Shown in pieces: positions 38,607-49,945 of a stretch of 64,000 bases of DNA (position 1 is its first letter; the number at the start of each line of letters is the position of its first letter). A program made the translations under genes and the position numbers. The notes below the pieces were generated by a model. It was not told the DNA's origin and did not search any database. It saw nothing but the letters and a program-made list of their open reading frames with translations. The stretch comes from Branchiostoma floridae (lineage: Eukaryota > Chordata > Leptocardii > Amphioxiformes > Branchiostomatidae). The stretch is from the NCBI RefSeq assembly GCF_000003815.2, contig NC_049980.1, positions 17,165,912-17,229,911 of the forward strand, read 5' to 3'.

Positions 38607-41600
38607 ATGCAAGATAGCACCCCGTACATCACTATATGCTTTATGTTATTCGTTATCATACTCATAATCTCTTGGTAGTCCTTCGGTATCGAAGATGACT
38701 CGTCAGGTGGCTCGTCAGCCGGGGGTGAACACTCATATGGCTCCTTTAGTCTGACCGATCGACACAACAACGCATCAGAGATAGTCAAAGTCACTACGGT
38801 CAAACAGCCTTGATGTGGGGCAGAATATCTCTCGGACGCACGGATCAAGAGGGCACGCTAGCTGGGGCCACTGTCCTGATTCATGCTACACCATGTGGGA
38901 TGAGCACTCCCTGTGACTCAAGCTGACGGTAACCTGACAAAGAAGGTCCAGAATTCTTTACTGGTGGAGAGTGCAGTATCCACTAAAATAAAATGACAAA
39001 CTGCCCACCATCTGCTATTCGATGACAGCCATTGCCATGGAGAAAAGTACAAAACAGCCATTATACATAACTCATGTAGCTGTGGCAGGTAGTGCCTCTC
39101 TTAGCACCGCGATGACAGTTTTTCAAGTGAAACGATGCTAGAGTGGTCCGGGCAGGTACGATTCATGACGACACTAGAGAGATATCCATCAAAGCAAGAA
39201 GAATTCAAATCCTGCTGAAGTAAATTGTGCATAAATAACACAAACACACCTGATTTCCCCACCGTACTTGGGCCTGACAGTATGAAACTCCTGAATGCCC
39301 ATTGATCCGACCCTTCTGCAGACAGTGTACGTGTACGTCGTCCCCAACAAAAGTCAGGCGTAAAAATGTGCCTAATTTTGGATGAGGTATGTACAGCACA
39401 AACTACCGGAGTTGATTACGTTGAGAAGTCAGCGTACGCGTGAAGAAGACTATAATAGTATAATGCCTGCATACTCTATGACATAGCACTATTCCAATAC
39501 CTGGTGTTTGGACTATGTCTACAGAGTCTATGCCGGCGTTCTAGCCGCATGGTTGTGCTCAAAAAGGAAGTGACGCAACGTTTAGTAAATACGCTCTGCT
39601 GCTTGGAGGGAAGAAACGTCACGATAACAGCTGCGACAGGAAGGGGAGTGTCAAGCAAACGTACGGTGGCAAAACTTTAAGTTTATCAGAGTCGAAAAAA
39701 ATATAGCACACATCGTGAAATAGCCAATTCATTCCTGTTCTTTCGAGGAATGGTCACTGATATTGCACTTTTTAAAATGAAAATGAAAATGGAAAACTCA
39801 TGAAAATGTGTAGCCAATATAGGTGGTGCTTTTTTGACATTTTGATTTGATCATTTACCTTAACTTGGGTGTCCCTGGATAATCAAATCGACAAGAACAT
39901 TCGTCGTTGACAAACTATTTTTCGGTGAAACCTAATACATAACATACAATGCACTCAGATCATGAAGTCTTTACGTTCATGCGGATGTACAGCATTTGAT
40001 ATGAAGTGCACGGACTAATCGGTAGAAGGCGTTAGTGTACATTTGAAAAAGTCATGTCATGTCACTCATTGATGCTTTTGGGTCGAGTAATCACATGCTT
40101 GCACTGAATTAATAATCATCAATACAATATTCATTATTGTTGAATGCATGCTTGTTGAATATGTATATGACGTGACCTAATATCGGAAATAAGTCTTTGG
40201 TTTCGAATATACACGAATTCAAATTGTTGAATCTGGACTACAATATATTACGTCAACTTCTGAACCTGGCGAATGTAGTACTACATGTATATGGGGCAGG
40301 AGCACAAGTAACCGTAACTTAGTAAGGGACGCAATCTCTGTGAGGTCGATCAACAAACAACCAGCTAGAATGCTAGAATGTGTTTCCTTAGCGATGATAT
40401 GTTTGTTCACAGCTAGCTAGCCAAATAAGTCAACGTACATAACGATATTCTTCCGATGATGTGACGCATCATAGGAAAGGGACTAGTCCTTACCAACCCC
40501 GTTCACACTCAAAAAAATGAAGCGGCTTCAACGTGGAAGCCGCTTGATCCGGATCGTTTTCTTGAGTGTGAACGCTCCAAGCGGCTTGGATTTTCACCGA
40601 TCCGGCTCGTTTGCAATCCATCCCTGGGAGGTAGTTTGAGACACTTGTGAACAAGCCGCTTGGCTGAAATCGCGAGTGTGAACGCAACGCGGGATAGATT
40701 CTATGCAAATTTCCGATTTGCCCCCTGTTGGAGGTTATATATCCAGGTATCGGGAGCAGGAACACACGCCACGCTGACAGGTTTGCTCACGTTACTGATT
40801 TTTGAGCCCAATGATAATGTCTGGAAAGAAAAAAAATCGCTGTAGGGTCAAGGCAAGTGGAATGGGAAGCAAACAAAGCTTTTTTTATCACGCGAAGAGA
40901 GAGGAAACACAGCAAGCTAAAAACAAATCACAAAAAACAAGCATATCTTTGAACAGCTTTCTCTCTGGATCATGATGTAAGACTATTAAGGGTGGGCTTG
41001 AGAAAACCTACAAACAATGTTGTAAAAAGTACCTGAAGTCCAGGTACGGAATTGTGTGCGATTAATCGGATTGTCTGAACTAAGTGTGAACGTAATTTTT
41101 TTGAAGCGGCTTGCACGTTCAAGCGGCTTCCACGTTCAAGCCGCTTCATTTTTTTGAGTGTGAACGGGGTCCTAGAAAGCCAACGGAGCACACTTTTATA
41201 CTACTCTTTTTAGGAAGATCAAATAAACACGTTTGCATTACATTACATATTGCCTTACATATTATATTATAGTACGCACACATTTTCCCCAATTCAGGAA
41301 CAACACAAATCTATGATGCCAACGAATCTGAACCTAAGGCAGGAATCACTCTCGTGGGTGTGCAAAGCTGCCATTTGAAGACCAACGTATGACAGGCGTA
41401 TTGTATGCCATAGAAACTGAATACTATATATATTCTGCCGCAAAAGAGGAAGGGAAGTCCACTAATGTGTTTATATAAGGTAGCATTGGCACACAACAAT
41501 AAGTGTTGATGTTACCCAGTCGGACAGTGTTAATGTTATCATGTGCGAGCATGATAGATCAATAGCTGAATGATGAATCAGAAAGAGACAAAATGATAAC

Positions 41601-44600
41601 GACCCAAAGGACTAGTTACTCGTACCTTCACCGATCGAGATGGTTGTATCAACTTTCATGAAAATAAGGGAACGTAGGGAGCCGTTTGTGCGTCTTCTTC
41701 CTTGCGATTCAGCAATATCCCAATAATGTTTCCAGTGATGGTGATGATACTTATAAGGCGTTATAGACCTAATCGTCGAGCTCGAGGTCAATTTTGGACC
41801 TTTTAGTACTAGTGGTCGACCTTGATACTATAGCAGGACTTCCGGATTTGAACCTCTGGTCCTGGACATAATGTGGTCATGATTTTTTTCTGGTAGGTAG
41901 TTCTTGTGCAATGGATGAAGTGACATAGCGATATAGCACTGACAGCACTGGACCCACTGGCAGATTCCTGTTTATTGGCAGACTTTGAAACAAAATGCCT
42001 CTGGTTGTTGGATCCTCCGGTCTGTAGATAGCTTAACTTGATTTACAAAGCGACCGCAGCCAAAATCTAACAGCCTATTAAGAATTTATCTAGAGATATT
42101 TACAAAACATTCTGTTGATAAAGTTGGTATTTTTGCGTATGGTGTTGATGGAGAAAACAATGCCAATATGACCAGATTCTTAACGTTCACTTGTTTGGTG
42201 ACCGACCTTTCGTGGTTGTTTGCTTGTTATTACATTGTGAATTTTTGACATTCAAAAGAAAATCACACTTAAGGTAANNNNNNNNNNNNNNNNNNNNNNN
42301 NNNNNNNNNNNNNNNNNNNNNNNNNNNNNNNNNNNNNNNNNNNNNNNNNNNNNNNNNNNNNNNNNNNNNNNNNNNNNNNNNNNNNNNNNNNNNNNNNNNN
42401 NNNNNNNNNNNNNNNNNNNNNNNNNNNNNNNNNNNNNNNNNNNNNNNNNNNNNNNNNNNNNNNNNNNNNNNNNNNNNNNNNNNNNNNNNNNNNNNNNNNN
42501 NNNNNNNNNNNNNNNNNNNNNNNNNNNNNNNNNNNNNNNNACTTACCCTACAGAAACTAAATGAGCTAAGATAGCTTGAATGTCCTTTGTCACGTTGTAA
42601 AGTCTTTATGAAATATCTGAGGATTTTGAAAACATGTCATCTGCTTTCTACAAATATACATACACATGTGATTGTGTCTTGTAAACGGCCGATTTGTGCA
42701 TATGTTTTAGTTTCAATCTAAGAAACATAGTGTATTTTGTCAGAAGCATCGCCGCATGTTTTGGGTCTTTACAACTTTCAAAATAAACCCACCGCCACTG
42801 AAGTCGACCAGAAACGTATAGAAGGATTGCAGATACTGTTGAACGACACAAACATTTCATATATGGTATGTTGAGGCGTGGCTTGGTTTATCCCACGATA
42901 TATGGGGTGGAAAGTAGAACGTTTCTTTCATAAGACATAAAAATATTTAGACAAAAGGGAAGGGAAGTATTCTTAACCGCATAACATCATTCGAGATACA
43001 AGTGTGATGCTTATGTAAAACGAAAAATACATTTTTATTTGTCCCCAAATGGTTACGTCCACAACACACCTCTGAATGGGTCCACATGGTATGTCTCCAT
43101 TTTCTGACTATGCAGAAGCTTATGGATAGTTCCTCAGTTTTGTAACCATGATGGGAAAGTGTCCGGAGAATTTCGGCTGGGACAGCGTCCTGGGGTGCCG
43201 CCCGTGTGTCATCTGTGTCAGCTGGCCAGATGACCCTCACTGTTGGGACTGTCCACTGCCTGGTAAGCGATTTATTTGCACACAGTCGGTATTGATAGAA
43301 AAGCGAGGGTTTCCGTAAAAGTTCAGGTTTCTTACCAAAAAAAGAGGTAATCGACCGAAACACAGGGAATCGTGTGCATTTTTCGACAAAAAAGGTCCAT
43401 ACCTGCAAAAATGTCTTTGAGCAATTAAGGCGTAAGTAAAGAAAGTACTAATGAAGAGGCTAAATCAAGATCAGCCATTTTTGAGCAAAGACGGAGGAAC
43501 ATTATAAGAAGTAGTAAGTGCTGTTTTGTCGCGAAAATGTTGTTTTATCCACCTATTTCTTTTGTGAGCTTGATAGACTTTGCCAGACTTCTTTCATCGG
43601 CACCATGTTAGGTGGCATTGCCGTTATGGGGGCAGAGGGAGAGGCTAATAGTAGCGTCCACCGCTTGGTGGCGCCTTTCGTGATATTCGAAAGCTACATC
43701 GGTTTTTGAGTCGGGAAAATATTTCAACAAGTGATATATTGAGTTAGATACACTAAGAGTGTTTAGTCTTTGGAAGATATAATTGGGGAAAACCCAACCC
43801 TCTCCCAGCTAGCTTTCGTTTTCCGTAACCTGATGTCAAAGTCTCAAAGAACAAAACAAAACGAGCTATTGAATAAAAAGTAGATATAGGAGAGTTGGCA
43901 CACTGAAATACAGAGATGATCTTAATGCCTAATCTACTGCTAAAATTTGAAGATGACCATGGATATTATCAAATCCAAATGTATCTGTTGCTAGGGAACT
44001 TCCCTGAATCAGGGATAATAGAATGAACAGTTGACAAGGAACTTTAAGTATTCGGGGAAGTCCCGATAAAAAACCGTAGTCGCCCTAATGGACCACAGAT
44101 ACATGGGATGAAGCAAATTTTAAATGAGTATCCTTTAAAAATAGAGTTCATATCTTCTATAATTCGATAGATTCAGTTTGGCAAGGAAATTTATCTTACC
44201 ACAGTATCTCGTTGCTGACTTGTTCTCAGCGAAATGTGTAAATAAGGGATTTTTGGTTCGAAAAATATATAAGGTCACACCTACATTATTGTGAATGAAG
44301 TTGTGTCAATTAACGATTGCCAGAATAACGGCTTATTTTTTTCGGTGCAATGCGTGTTGACTACGGGTAGTTGTAACATTCGTTACCGATAACAGCACAC
44401 TGAGTTTTTTCATCGAGAGACGTAGTAGCATATATACGGACAATAAGAAACTGGACAGCTTTCTTACACCAGGTCAAGAGAATGACGTAGAAAGCATCAA
44501 ACAAATCGATGATGATAAGGATTTCAATAAAGTAATAAACTAATAATGATTAACAGTGGATACAAACATCAGACTTTAAAGTGATACGGATAAAAAAACA

Positions 44601-47051
44601 AGTAGTTATATATATTTCAAGGTGACCCCATGCCTTTACATGTGACTTCCATGTGAATACAGCTCAAGAAGGTCAGAGAAAGCCTTATGAAATGTGTACT
44701 GACCGCGCCTTAGTGAAATCAGTAAGAAAAATAAAGCGAAAGAGGTCGACTCATCGGCTAAACAATCATTCTCAGTTTTGAGCTACTTGATGAATTCTAT
44801 CATCCTCTCAGGTGACAGTCGCTTTTAGCGGTGGAGTTCTACTGTGGTTATCATTTCTTCCAAGCTATCAACCAATACATGTACCTATGTTGTTGTGTAC
44901 GTGCATTGTTCGTAATGCATAATAAGTGTTGTGGGAAAACAAGGATGCTGCCCTTAATTTTGCCCATATAAAACTGTCGACAGCACTTTTTGCACATTTC
45001 ATGAACGAGCCTACTACATGTACGTGTACGTGCAGTGCGTTAACTCCATCTGTGAGATCTTTACATAAAGTAGAGGTTTATCGTGGATTGGGTTCGTGTC
45101 TTCGTTTGCCCATTGGGGTCAGTATGCATACTTTAAAATCTATATCAATTTTATCAANNNNNNNNNNNNNNNNNNNNNNNNNNNNNNNNNNNNNNNNNNN
45201 NNNNNNNNNNNNNNNNNNNNNNNNNNNNNNNNNNNNNNNNNNNNNNNNNNNNNNNNNGTCCGGGTTTAATTAAGAAAACGTGAATGTGCAATCTTTGGGA
45301 GCAACCCCCATGGCAATTATTACCTTATACATGTAAATGTATCAAAACAACTCGAGTATCAACTCGAGCAGAGTGTCAAATGTTAAAACGAGATCTTGTG
45401 ATCCGAACGAACAGAAACCACGACAGGGTACGCCGCTTCCGTGACTACTTCAGCAAGTTGGAGCAGTACTTCAGGTGGGCAGGAGGGGCTGTGGACTACT
45501 GTGGTAGCTGATGGCATCATCAGTACTGTCCGAGAGCTGCTTACTAACCTGCCCGGGCCGTCTACCGTCCGTGACACCCAGGAGATAGTAGTGGGTACGG
45601 CAGGACAACAGGGTAGGGTGAAGCACATATTCTGAAGCTTTATGAGATTTAAGGTTAAGATCGTGCACGTCTGGGTTTAGGCTACCCAATTTATAGATGT
45701 CTAAAACCTCAAATGCGATCCACACACCTATTCATAACCCCTGAATTTTCGTTCTCTTTAAACCCGGTTCCACAGACCCCTAAGACTATCACAAGAAATT
45801 GGGTTCAAGTACAAGTACTATAGGTTGGCTAGTTGATAGGCTCCGATTGATATAAAAAAAAAACTGTAGCACCAGGGCACTGGCTGTGCCTCACTTACGC
45901 TCCGGGTCCTTTCCACAAGACGGCGACCAAAATTGGATTTGTGTGACTCTTGACTTCATGAGTTGGAATATGATTTAAAAAGAACCGATGACTTAAATAA
46001 AAGACATCAAAACACACAAAACGTAAAAAAAATCGTTCTTTATCTATGAAATGTGTTGAGGTCTGAGATCTGTTGCTCAACGGTCGCAGCGCAGCCGAAG
46101 CCTCTAGAGGAAAAGGTGTGTAAAAAGGGTGTAAAAGGTATTTTCGAGTAAGAGAAATACCAATAAGATAGTGGAATACATGCAAAATACGTATGGCAGG
46201 GGCGTCATTTTTTAGATACACCGGAGTTTTATCTGTAAACACCTCCAAGCTAGACTGTTACTTCCCCTGGGACCGAATGACCTGTCCTAGCCACCTAGCC
46301 ACTGTGACATGGTAGCCTAAAGTACTGTGTTAAAGTTCTGTTTGAAGATAACTCTGACGATGATTTGACCGATTTCTGAATATATTGGGTCTTCTGACGC
46401 ACTGGCACATGAAACACATATTAATGTTATCTCCCTGAACTTAATGGCGTCATGAAACATTTACAGAAAAGTAACAAACATTACTCTTGTGTGAATTACC
46501 TTTCTTGATTTCTTTCCGAGCATTGCATCTTGCGAAAGGCTGACAAGTAGGATGCTGTTCACCAGGTTACTGTTTGCCTTCTCTCCGAGACTCTCGCCGC
46601 CTGTAGACGAGTGACACGTATGCACAAAATGTCTGCTACACAGACTCTTTCTGCAGTCACTTTTGTCAAACCTATTATTAGTGTCTCCGAAATTGGAAAC
46701 AAAGGCACCAAGATTGCATCTTACATCCTGGTTATTCGGTAAACAAAAGGCACCAATCAATAGCCTTTATTGCACATATTAGTTGGAGACTAACCTATGC
46801 TTGGAGAGTAACCATCTGTACCCGTATGGTGATGAACAGGTTTTGGGGAGGAGCTGACGTGCTCGGAGCTGACTGTGGTGGGCGTACTGAGCGCTGTGCT
46901 GACGTTCCTGTTGGTACTCCTCCTACTAAGCTGTGTTGCTTGCGGGGGGAGGGTGTGGCGTTGGTGGGACAGCGGGACCACCAGTGTTACCCTGAGGAAA
47001 TCCCCCAAGAAGTCACCTCTCAGTACGTACTATTACGAATCAGTCAAGTGA
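38607..47051 (+). CDS. Candidate TNF-receptor-superfamily-like single-module membrane receptor
   Basis: Four small exons with matching phases. 38607-38674 (phase 2 end): start ATG and hydrophobic MLFVIILIIS, signal-peptide-like. 43138-43262 (2 to 1): six cysteines spaced C-X11-C-X2-C-X2-C-X8-C-X2-C, beginning KCPENFGWDSVLGCRPC; the spacing is nearly that of Fn14 (TNFRSF12A) and the CPE..WD..LG.C..C pattern recalls TACI/BCMA modules. 45475-45612 (1 to 1; an alternative acceptor at 45427 is also phase-compatible and adds a Ser/Thr-rich stretch): stalk. 46840-47051: helix LTVVGVLSAVLTFLLVLLLL, then a basic tail ending YYYESVK and a TGA stop. About 180 residues. No TRAF-binding motif was recognised, and the 3' end is uncertain: a good acceptor at about 47738 could add an exon. 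Two gaps lie inside. MMGKC could itself be the start, as in signal-less BCMA. The cysteine and membrane exons are the strongest parts. Confidence 0.5.
40496..41170. mobile_element. 675-bp MITE with ~50-bp terminal inverted repeats
   Basis: Ends ACCCCGTTCACACTCAAAAA and TTTTTTGAGTGTGAACGGGGT are inverted copies. The match continues inward through AATGAAGCGGCTT and GGAAGCCGCTTG for about 50 bp. Further copies of GAGTGTGAACG and AAGCGGCTT occur inside in both orientations, like subterminal transposase-binding repeats. No transposase frame. It lies in the large first intron of the proposed receptor gene. No clear target duplication was found. Confidence 0.8.
42278..42540. other. Assembly gap (263 N)
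   Basis: Run of unknown bases about 600 bp before the six-cysteine exon at 43138. Additional exons of that gene could be hidden here. Confidence 1.
45158..45257. other. Assembly gap (100 N)
   Basis: Exactly 100 N, probably a scaffold join of unknown true length, between the cysteine-rich and stalk exons of the candidate receptor. Confidence 1.
45908..46125. repeat. Dispersed repeat pair, copy A
   Basis: Shares ordered blocks with 47461-47672: GGCGACCAAAA, ACAAAACGTAA, TTCTTTATCTATGAA, GGTCGCA-GCAGCC and a GGAAAAGGTGTG-like end. The ends (CCTTT...GCGACC against GGTCGC...AAAGG) look weakly inverted, suggesting an old MITE. Confidence 0.55.
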
Positions 47052-47460
47052 CCACCTCTACATAAGGACCACCTGTCCAATCCACTTTCTCGTGGTCCCT
47101 TAACAATTTTTCCTTTCACACAACGGCAGAAAGAATCCGGTCTATAGTGACCATTGTTGTCAACATAGACCAGATTTTGGGTGCAGTTTTGACTATAACT
47201 TTTCATCATCATCATCAATTAAGAAAGTCCGGAAAAATGAAATTGGTGAGAATATGGATGTGACATTGGTAGTTGTGACTAAATAATGCAATGTAGGCCT
47301 CCTTTTGTCATCAAATATGTGACTTAGAGACATCATTGCTATTGGTAACTAAGTCGTAACTGAGTAGCATGAACTCTTCAAGCGCATCAGAAGCCATGTG
47401 CATGTCAGGAGCTTTCAATGTCAGTAAAAAATGGTACTAGTCATTTCCTTTATGCTTTAG

Positions 47461-47672
47461 GCCCCTTTGTACTAGAGGGCGATCGCTGAGGCGTATGGCG
47501 ACCAAAAATGCAGTTCATGGCTTTGTAATTGGAAAACGATGCAACATGTGAAATTATGACAACAAAACACACTAAAATGTCACAAAACGTAATTCGTAAA
47601 GACATTCTTTATCTATGAATTCCTTGGTCACTCAGTGGTCGCATGCAGCCTCTGATGGAAAGGGTGTGGTAG
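47461..47672. repeat. Dispersed repeat pair, copy B
   Basis: Second copy of the repeat at 45908-46125, same orientation, about 1.5 kb downstream. Ends CCCCTTTGTACTAGAGGG and AGCCTCTGATGGAAAGGG are imperfect inverted repeats, with GCGACC/GGTCGC further inside. Confidence 0.55.
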
Positions 47673-48077
47673 TAAACTACACATCACACATAATGTTTTT
47701 CAAGGTTGACACCGTGTATCTGTTCTTTTTTTCCCCAGGCGCCGGTGACTCCGCTACATTTGGGAGGTAGCTCTTTTGACATTGCCGCTAGGTGGCATCT
47801 CAGCTCAGCTAACAGATTCCGTGCAGACTGCTTCAGTTCAGGTCTAGACGTAAAGATACCGCATGGAACCCAAGTAAAAATGCATATGCATACTTTGATG
47901 AAGGATCTGTGATGGGATTTAGCTAAGGAAATATGTTTTTGTTATCTAAGGATATAGGTCTATCTATTTTCGCAACATGAATCAGTCATGGAGTTTCTTA
48001 AAAAGCACATTGCAATATCACTACAAAGCTGGAATATATCTGGTTACTAGTAATTCTGGTCATACAAGTATAAAATG

Positions 48078-48177
48078 NNNNNNNNNNNNNNNNNNNNNNN
48101 NNNNNNNNNNNNNNNNNNNNNNNNNNNNNNNNNNNNNNNNNNNNNNNNNNNNNNNNNNNNNNNNNNNNNNNNNNNNN
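48078..48177. other. Assembly gap (100 N)
   Basis: 100 N, directly followed by a perfect hairpin at 48179-48221. Fold-back DNA may be why the assembly broke here. Confidence 1.
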
Positions 48178-48178
48178 T

Positions 48179-48221
48179 TTAGATTTCAAATTGTGCAATG
48201 GTTACACAATTTGAAATCTAA
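48179..48221. repeat. Perfect 17-bp hairpin next to an assembly gap
   Basis: TTAGATTTCAAATTGTG (48179-48195), a 9-nt spacer, then its exact complement CACAATTTGAAATCTAA (48205-48221). It may be the end of a longer palindromic element lost in the gap. Confidence 0.8.
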
Positions 48222-48857
48222 CCAGTGCTGATTTTGGACGTGCCCATTTTCTGGCTGGTTGACTGAGACAGAAATAGACTGCTCCAATTGTTCATGGCTG
48301 AATTCCAGGCTAACTTGCCCAGGACCATGGAGATAAAATTGGATAGAAGTTACCCCCTTAATTGTAATACCCCAATAGCATCCATTCCCTACCCCAATAT
48401 TTACTAGCTAGTGGTTGTGGGACAAGCACTTTTGAGGCAGTACTAAACATGCTACATGTATTTACATCTTGACTTCTGCATTACAATACAGGGATGCTGT
48501 AACGGAAGCAAGAGTTCCATGAAATATCTTAATTATGCATTACTTCTTTGCATGATTCTGAACATCATTAACTTAGATACACGTCCAAAATATTATTGTC
48601 TCTCATCATTTGGATTAATTATGGCACTTACATATGATGTGAACTAGACCCTTATTTGCAAAACTGGTACCTGTTACAACTTCACTTGCCATAAATTACA
48701 TCCATGTATTACAGTCCTATTAAGGAAAACATTGGGACATAGAATGTTATTACAATCCTGGTGCAGTACGTAGGTCACATACTATGGAGCCCTAAATTCA
48801 CCTTGACCTTGGTCTTCTGAAGACCATCCCAGATACCAAATATCGTAATCCATCAAA

Positions 48858-49455
48858 CAGGGGTGCCTAAGCATTTGCACGAACCCTATGAAATTCGTAC
48901 GAATATTATGTGATACACACGAATCACTATGCAAAAACGCACGAATATTATGAAATTCGCACGAATCACTATGCAAAAACGCACGAATGTTATGAAATTC
49001 GCACGAATCACTATGTGATTCACACAAACCTTATGAGATTTGCACGATCCTTATGCAAAATTGCGCAACCACTGCCAGGGTCACGTGACAGACGGAGCGG
49101 GATTTTCAAGATGACGGCTTCGATCGGCGGCGACGGAAAATACAATGTAACACCCCGAAATGAAGCAAAACAGTAGCTCACAGGCTATGAAATACATCTT
49201 TGCGACGGTAAATGTCCATTTCATGCCTTGAAATATAAATATCACGGGTAGAAACGCTCAAAATCATGCCACCTCCCGGCCGACATTTTTGCATAAGGAT
49301 CGTGCAAATCTCATAAGGTTCGTGTGAATCACATAGTGATTCGTGCGAATTTCATAATATTCGTGCGTTTTCGCATAGTGATTCGTGTGTATCACATAAT
49401 ATTCGTACTAATTAAATTATTTCATAGGGTTCGTGCAAATGCTTAGGCACCCCTG
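48858..49455. mobile_element. 598-bp fold-back element with repeated arms
   Basis: Ends CAGGGGTGCCTAAGCATTTG and CAAATGCTTAGGCACCCCTG are exact inverted copies, and arms of about 170-210 bp remain complementary. They consist of a reiterated cassette (CGAATCACTATGCAAAAACG, CACGAATATTATGAAATTCG and variants); the left arm has one extra cassette. TCAAA flanks both sides (48853-48857 and 49456-49460). The ~220-bp loop is different: CpG-rich, with GTCACGTGAC at 49080-49089 and a short frame from ATG 49111 (MTASIGGDGKYN...) ending at 49176. Confidence 0.85.
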
Positions 49456-49894
49456 TCAAAAGGTTCTTTGAACATAGTAATGTCTACTTAACTGCCTCCC
49501 TCAAAATTACTAGTAAGGCCAGGTTTGATTATATGGATGAGAACCATAAAACTGATGCATGCAAATAAAAAAAAAGAGCTTGGCCTAAAAAAAAAAAGTT
49601 GTCTGTACTTCAGTAGTCAGGAAGGTTGAACAAATGACTCAACACACAGAGTATGTTATACCAAAAAATAGATTCTTCATTTTTGTTTTTTGCGTGTTTT
49701 CTTCTTTTACCTTGAAATTGACGTTATACAGTATAGTTGAAAGTTGATGTACATGCAGATGTCATCCATATAATCAAATCAACATGGCCTGATGACTTGT
49801 CTACAAAACTGCCCTCCCTAAGAAAACACTTCTTGCATGACCTGAACACAGACAGACAATAAAAAAGAACAAGAAAAACATGGGTAACGGATAT

Positions 49895-49900
49895 TTTATT
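49895..49900 (-). other. RPL17 polyadenylation signal
   Basis: Minus-strand AATAAA about 46 bp after the RPL17 stop codon. A very short 3'UTR is typical of ribosomal protein genes. Confidence 0.85.
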
Positions 49901-49945
49901 GGACTGTAGTTGGATTCAGTCTTGTCTATGGTGGTACAGTCGAGT

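Larger units (their letters stand above)
47052..49894. other. Intergenic span downstream of the candidate receptor
   Basis: Between the receptor stop codon and the RPL17 polyadenylation site. It holds repeat copy B, a 100-N gap, a short perfect hairpin and a large fold-back element (all listed). One open stretch at 47739-47912 follows a good acceptor (TTTTTTTCCCCAG) and could be a further 3' exon (starts APVTPLHLGGSSFDIAARWH), but it cannot be joined in frame with confidence. Confidence 0.5.

Noticed and set aside
42947-43408. 153-codon minus-strand frame
   Set aside because: Overlaps the six-cysteine exon on the opposite strand; the plus-strand reading has a coherent cysteine pattern and a GTAAGC donor, the minus one has no known motif.
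45284-45511. Plus-strand frame reading RVRRFRDYFSKLEQYF
   Set aside because: Looks protein-like, but it ends in a stop and does not join any neighbouring exon in phase; the other frame from 45427/45475 does.
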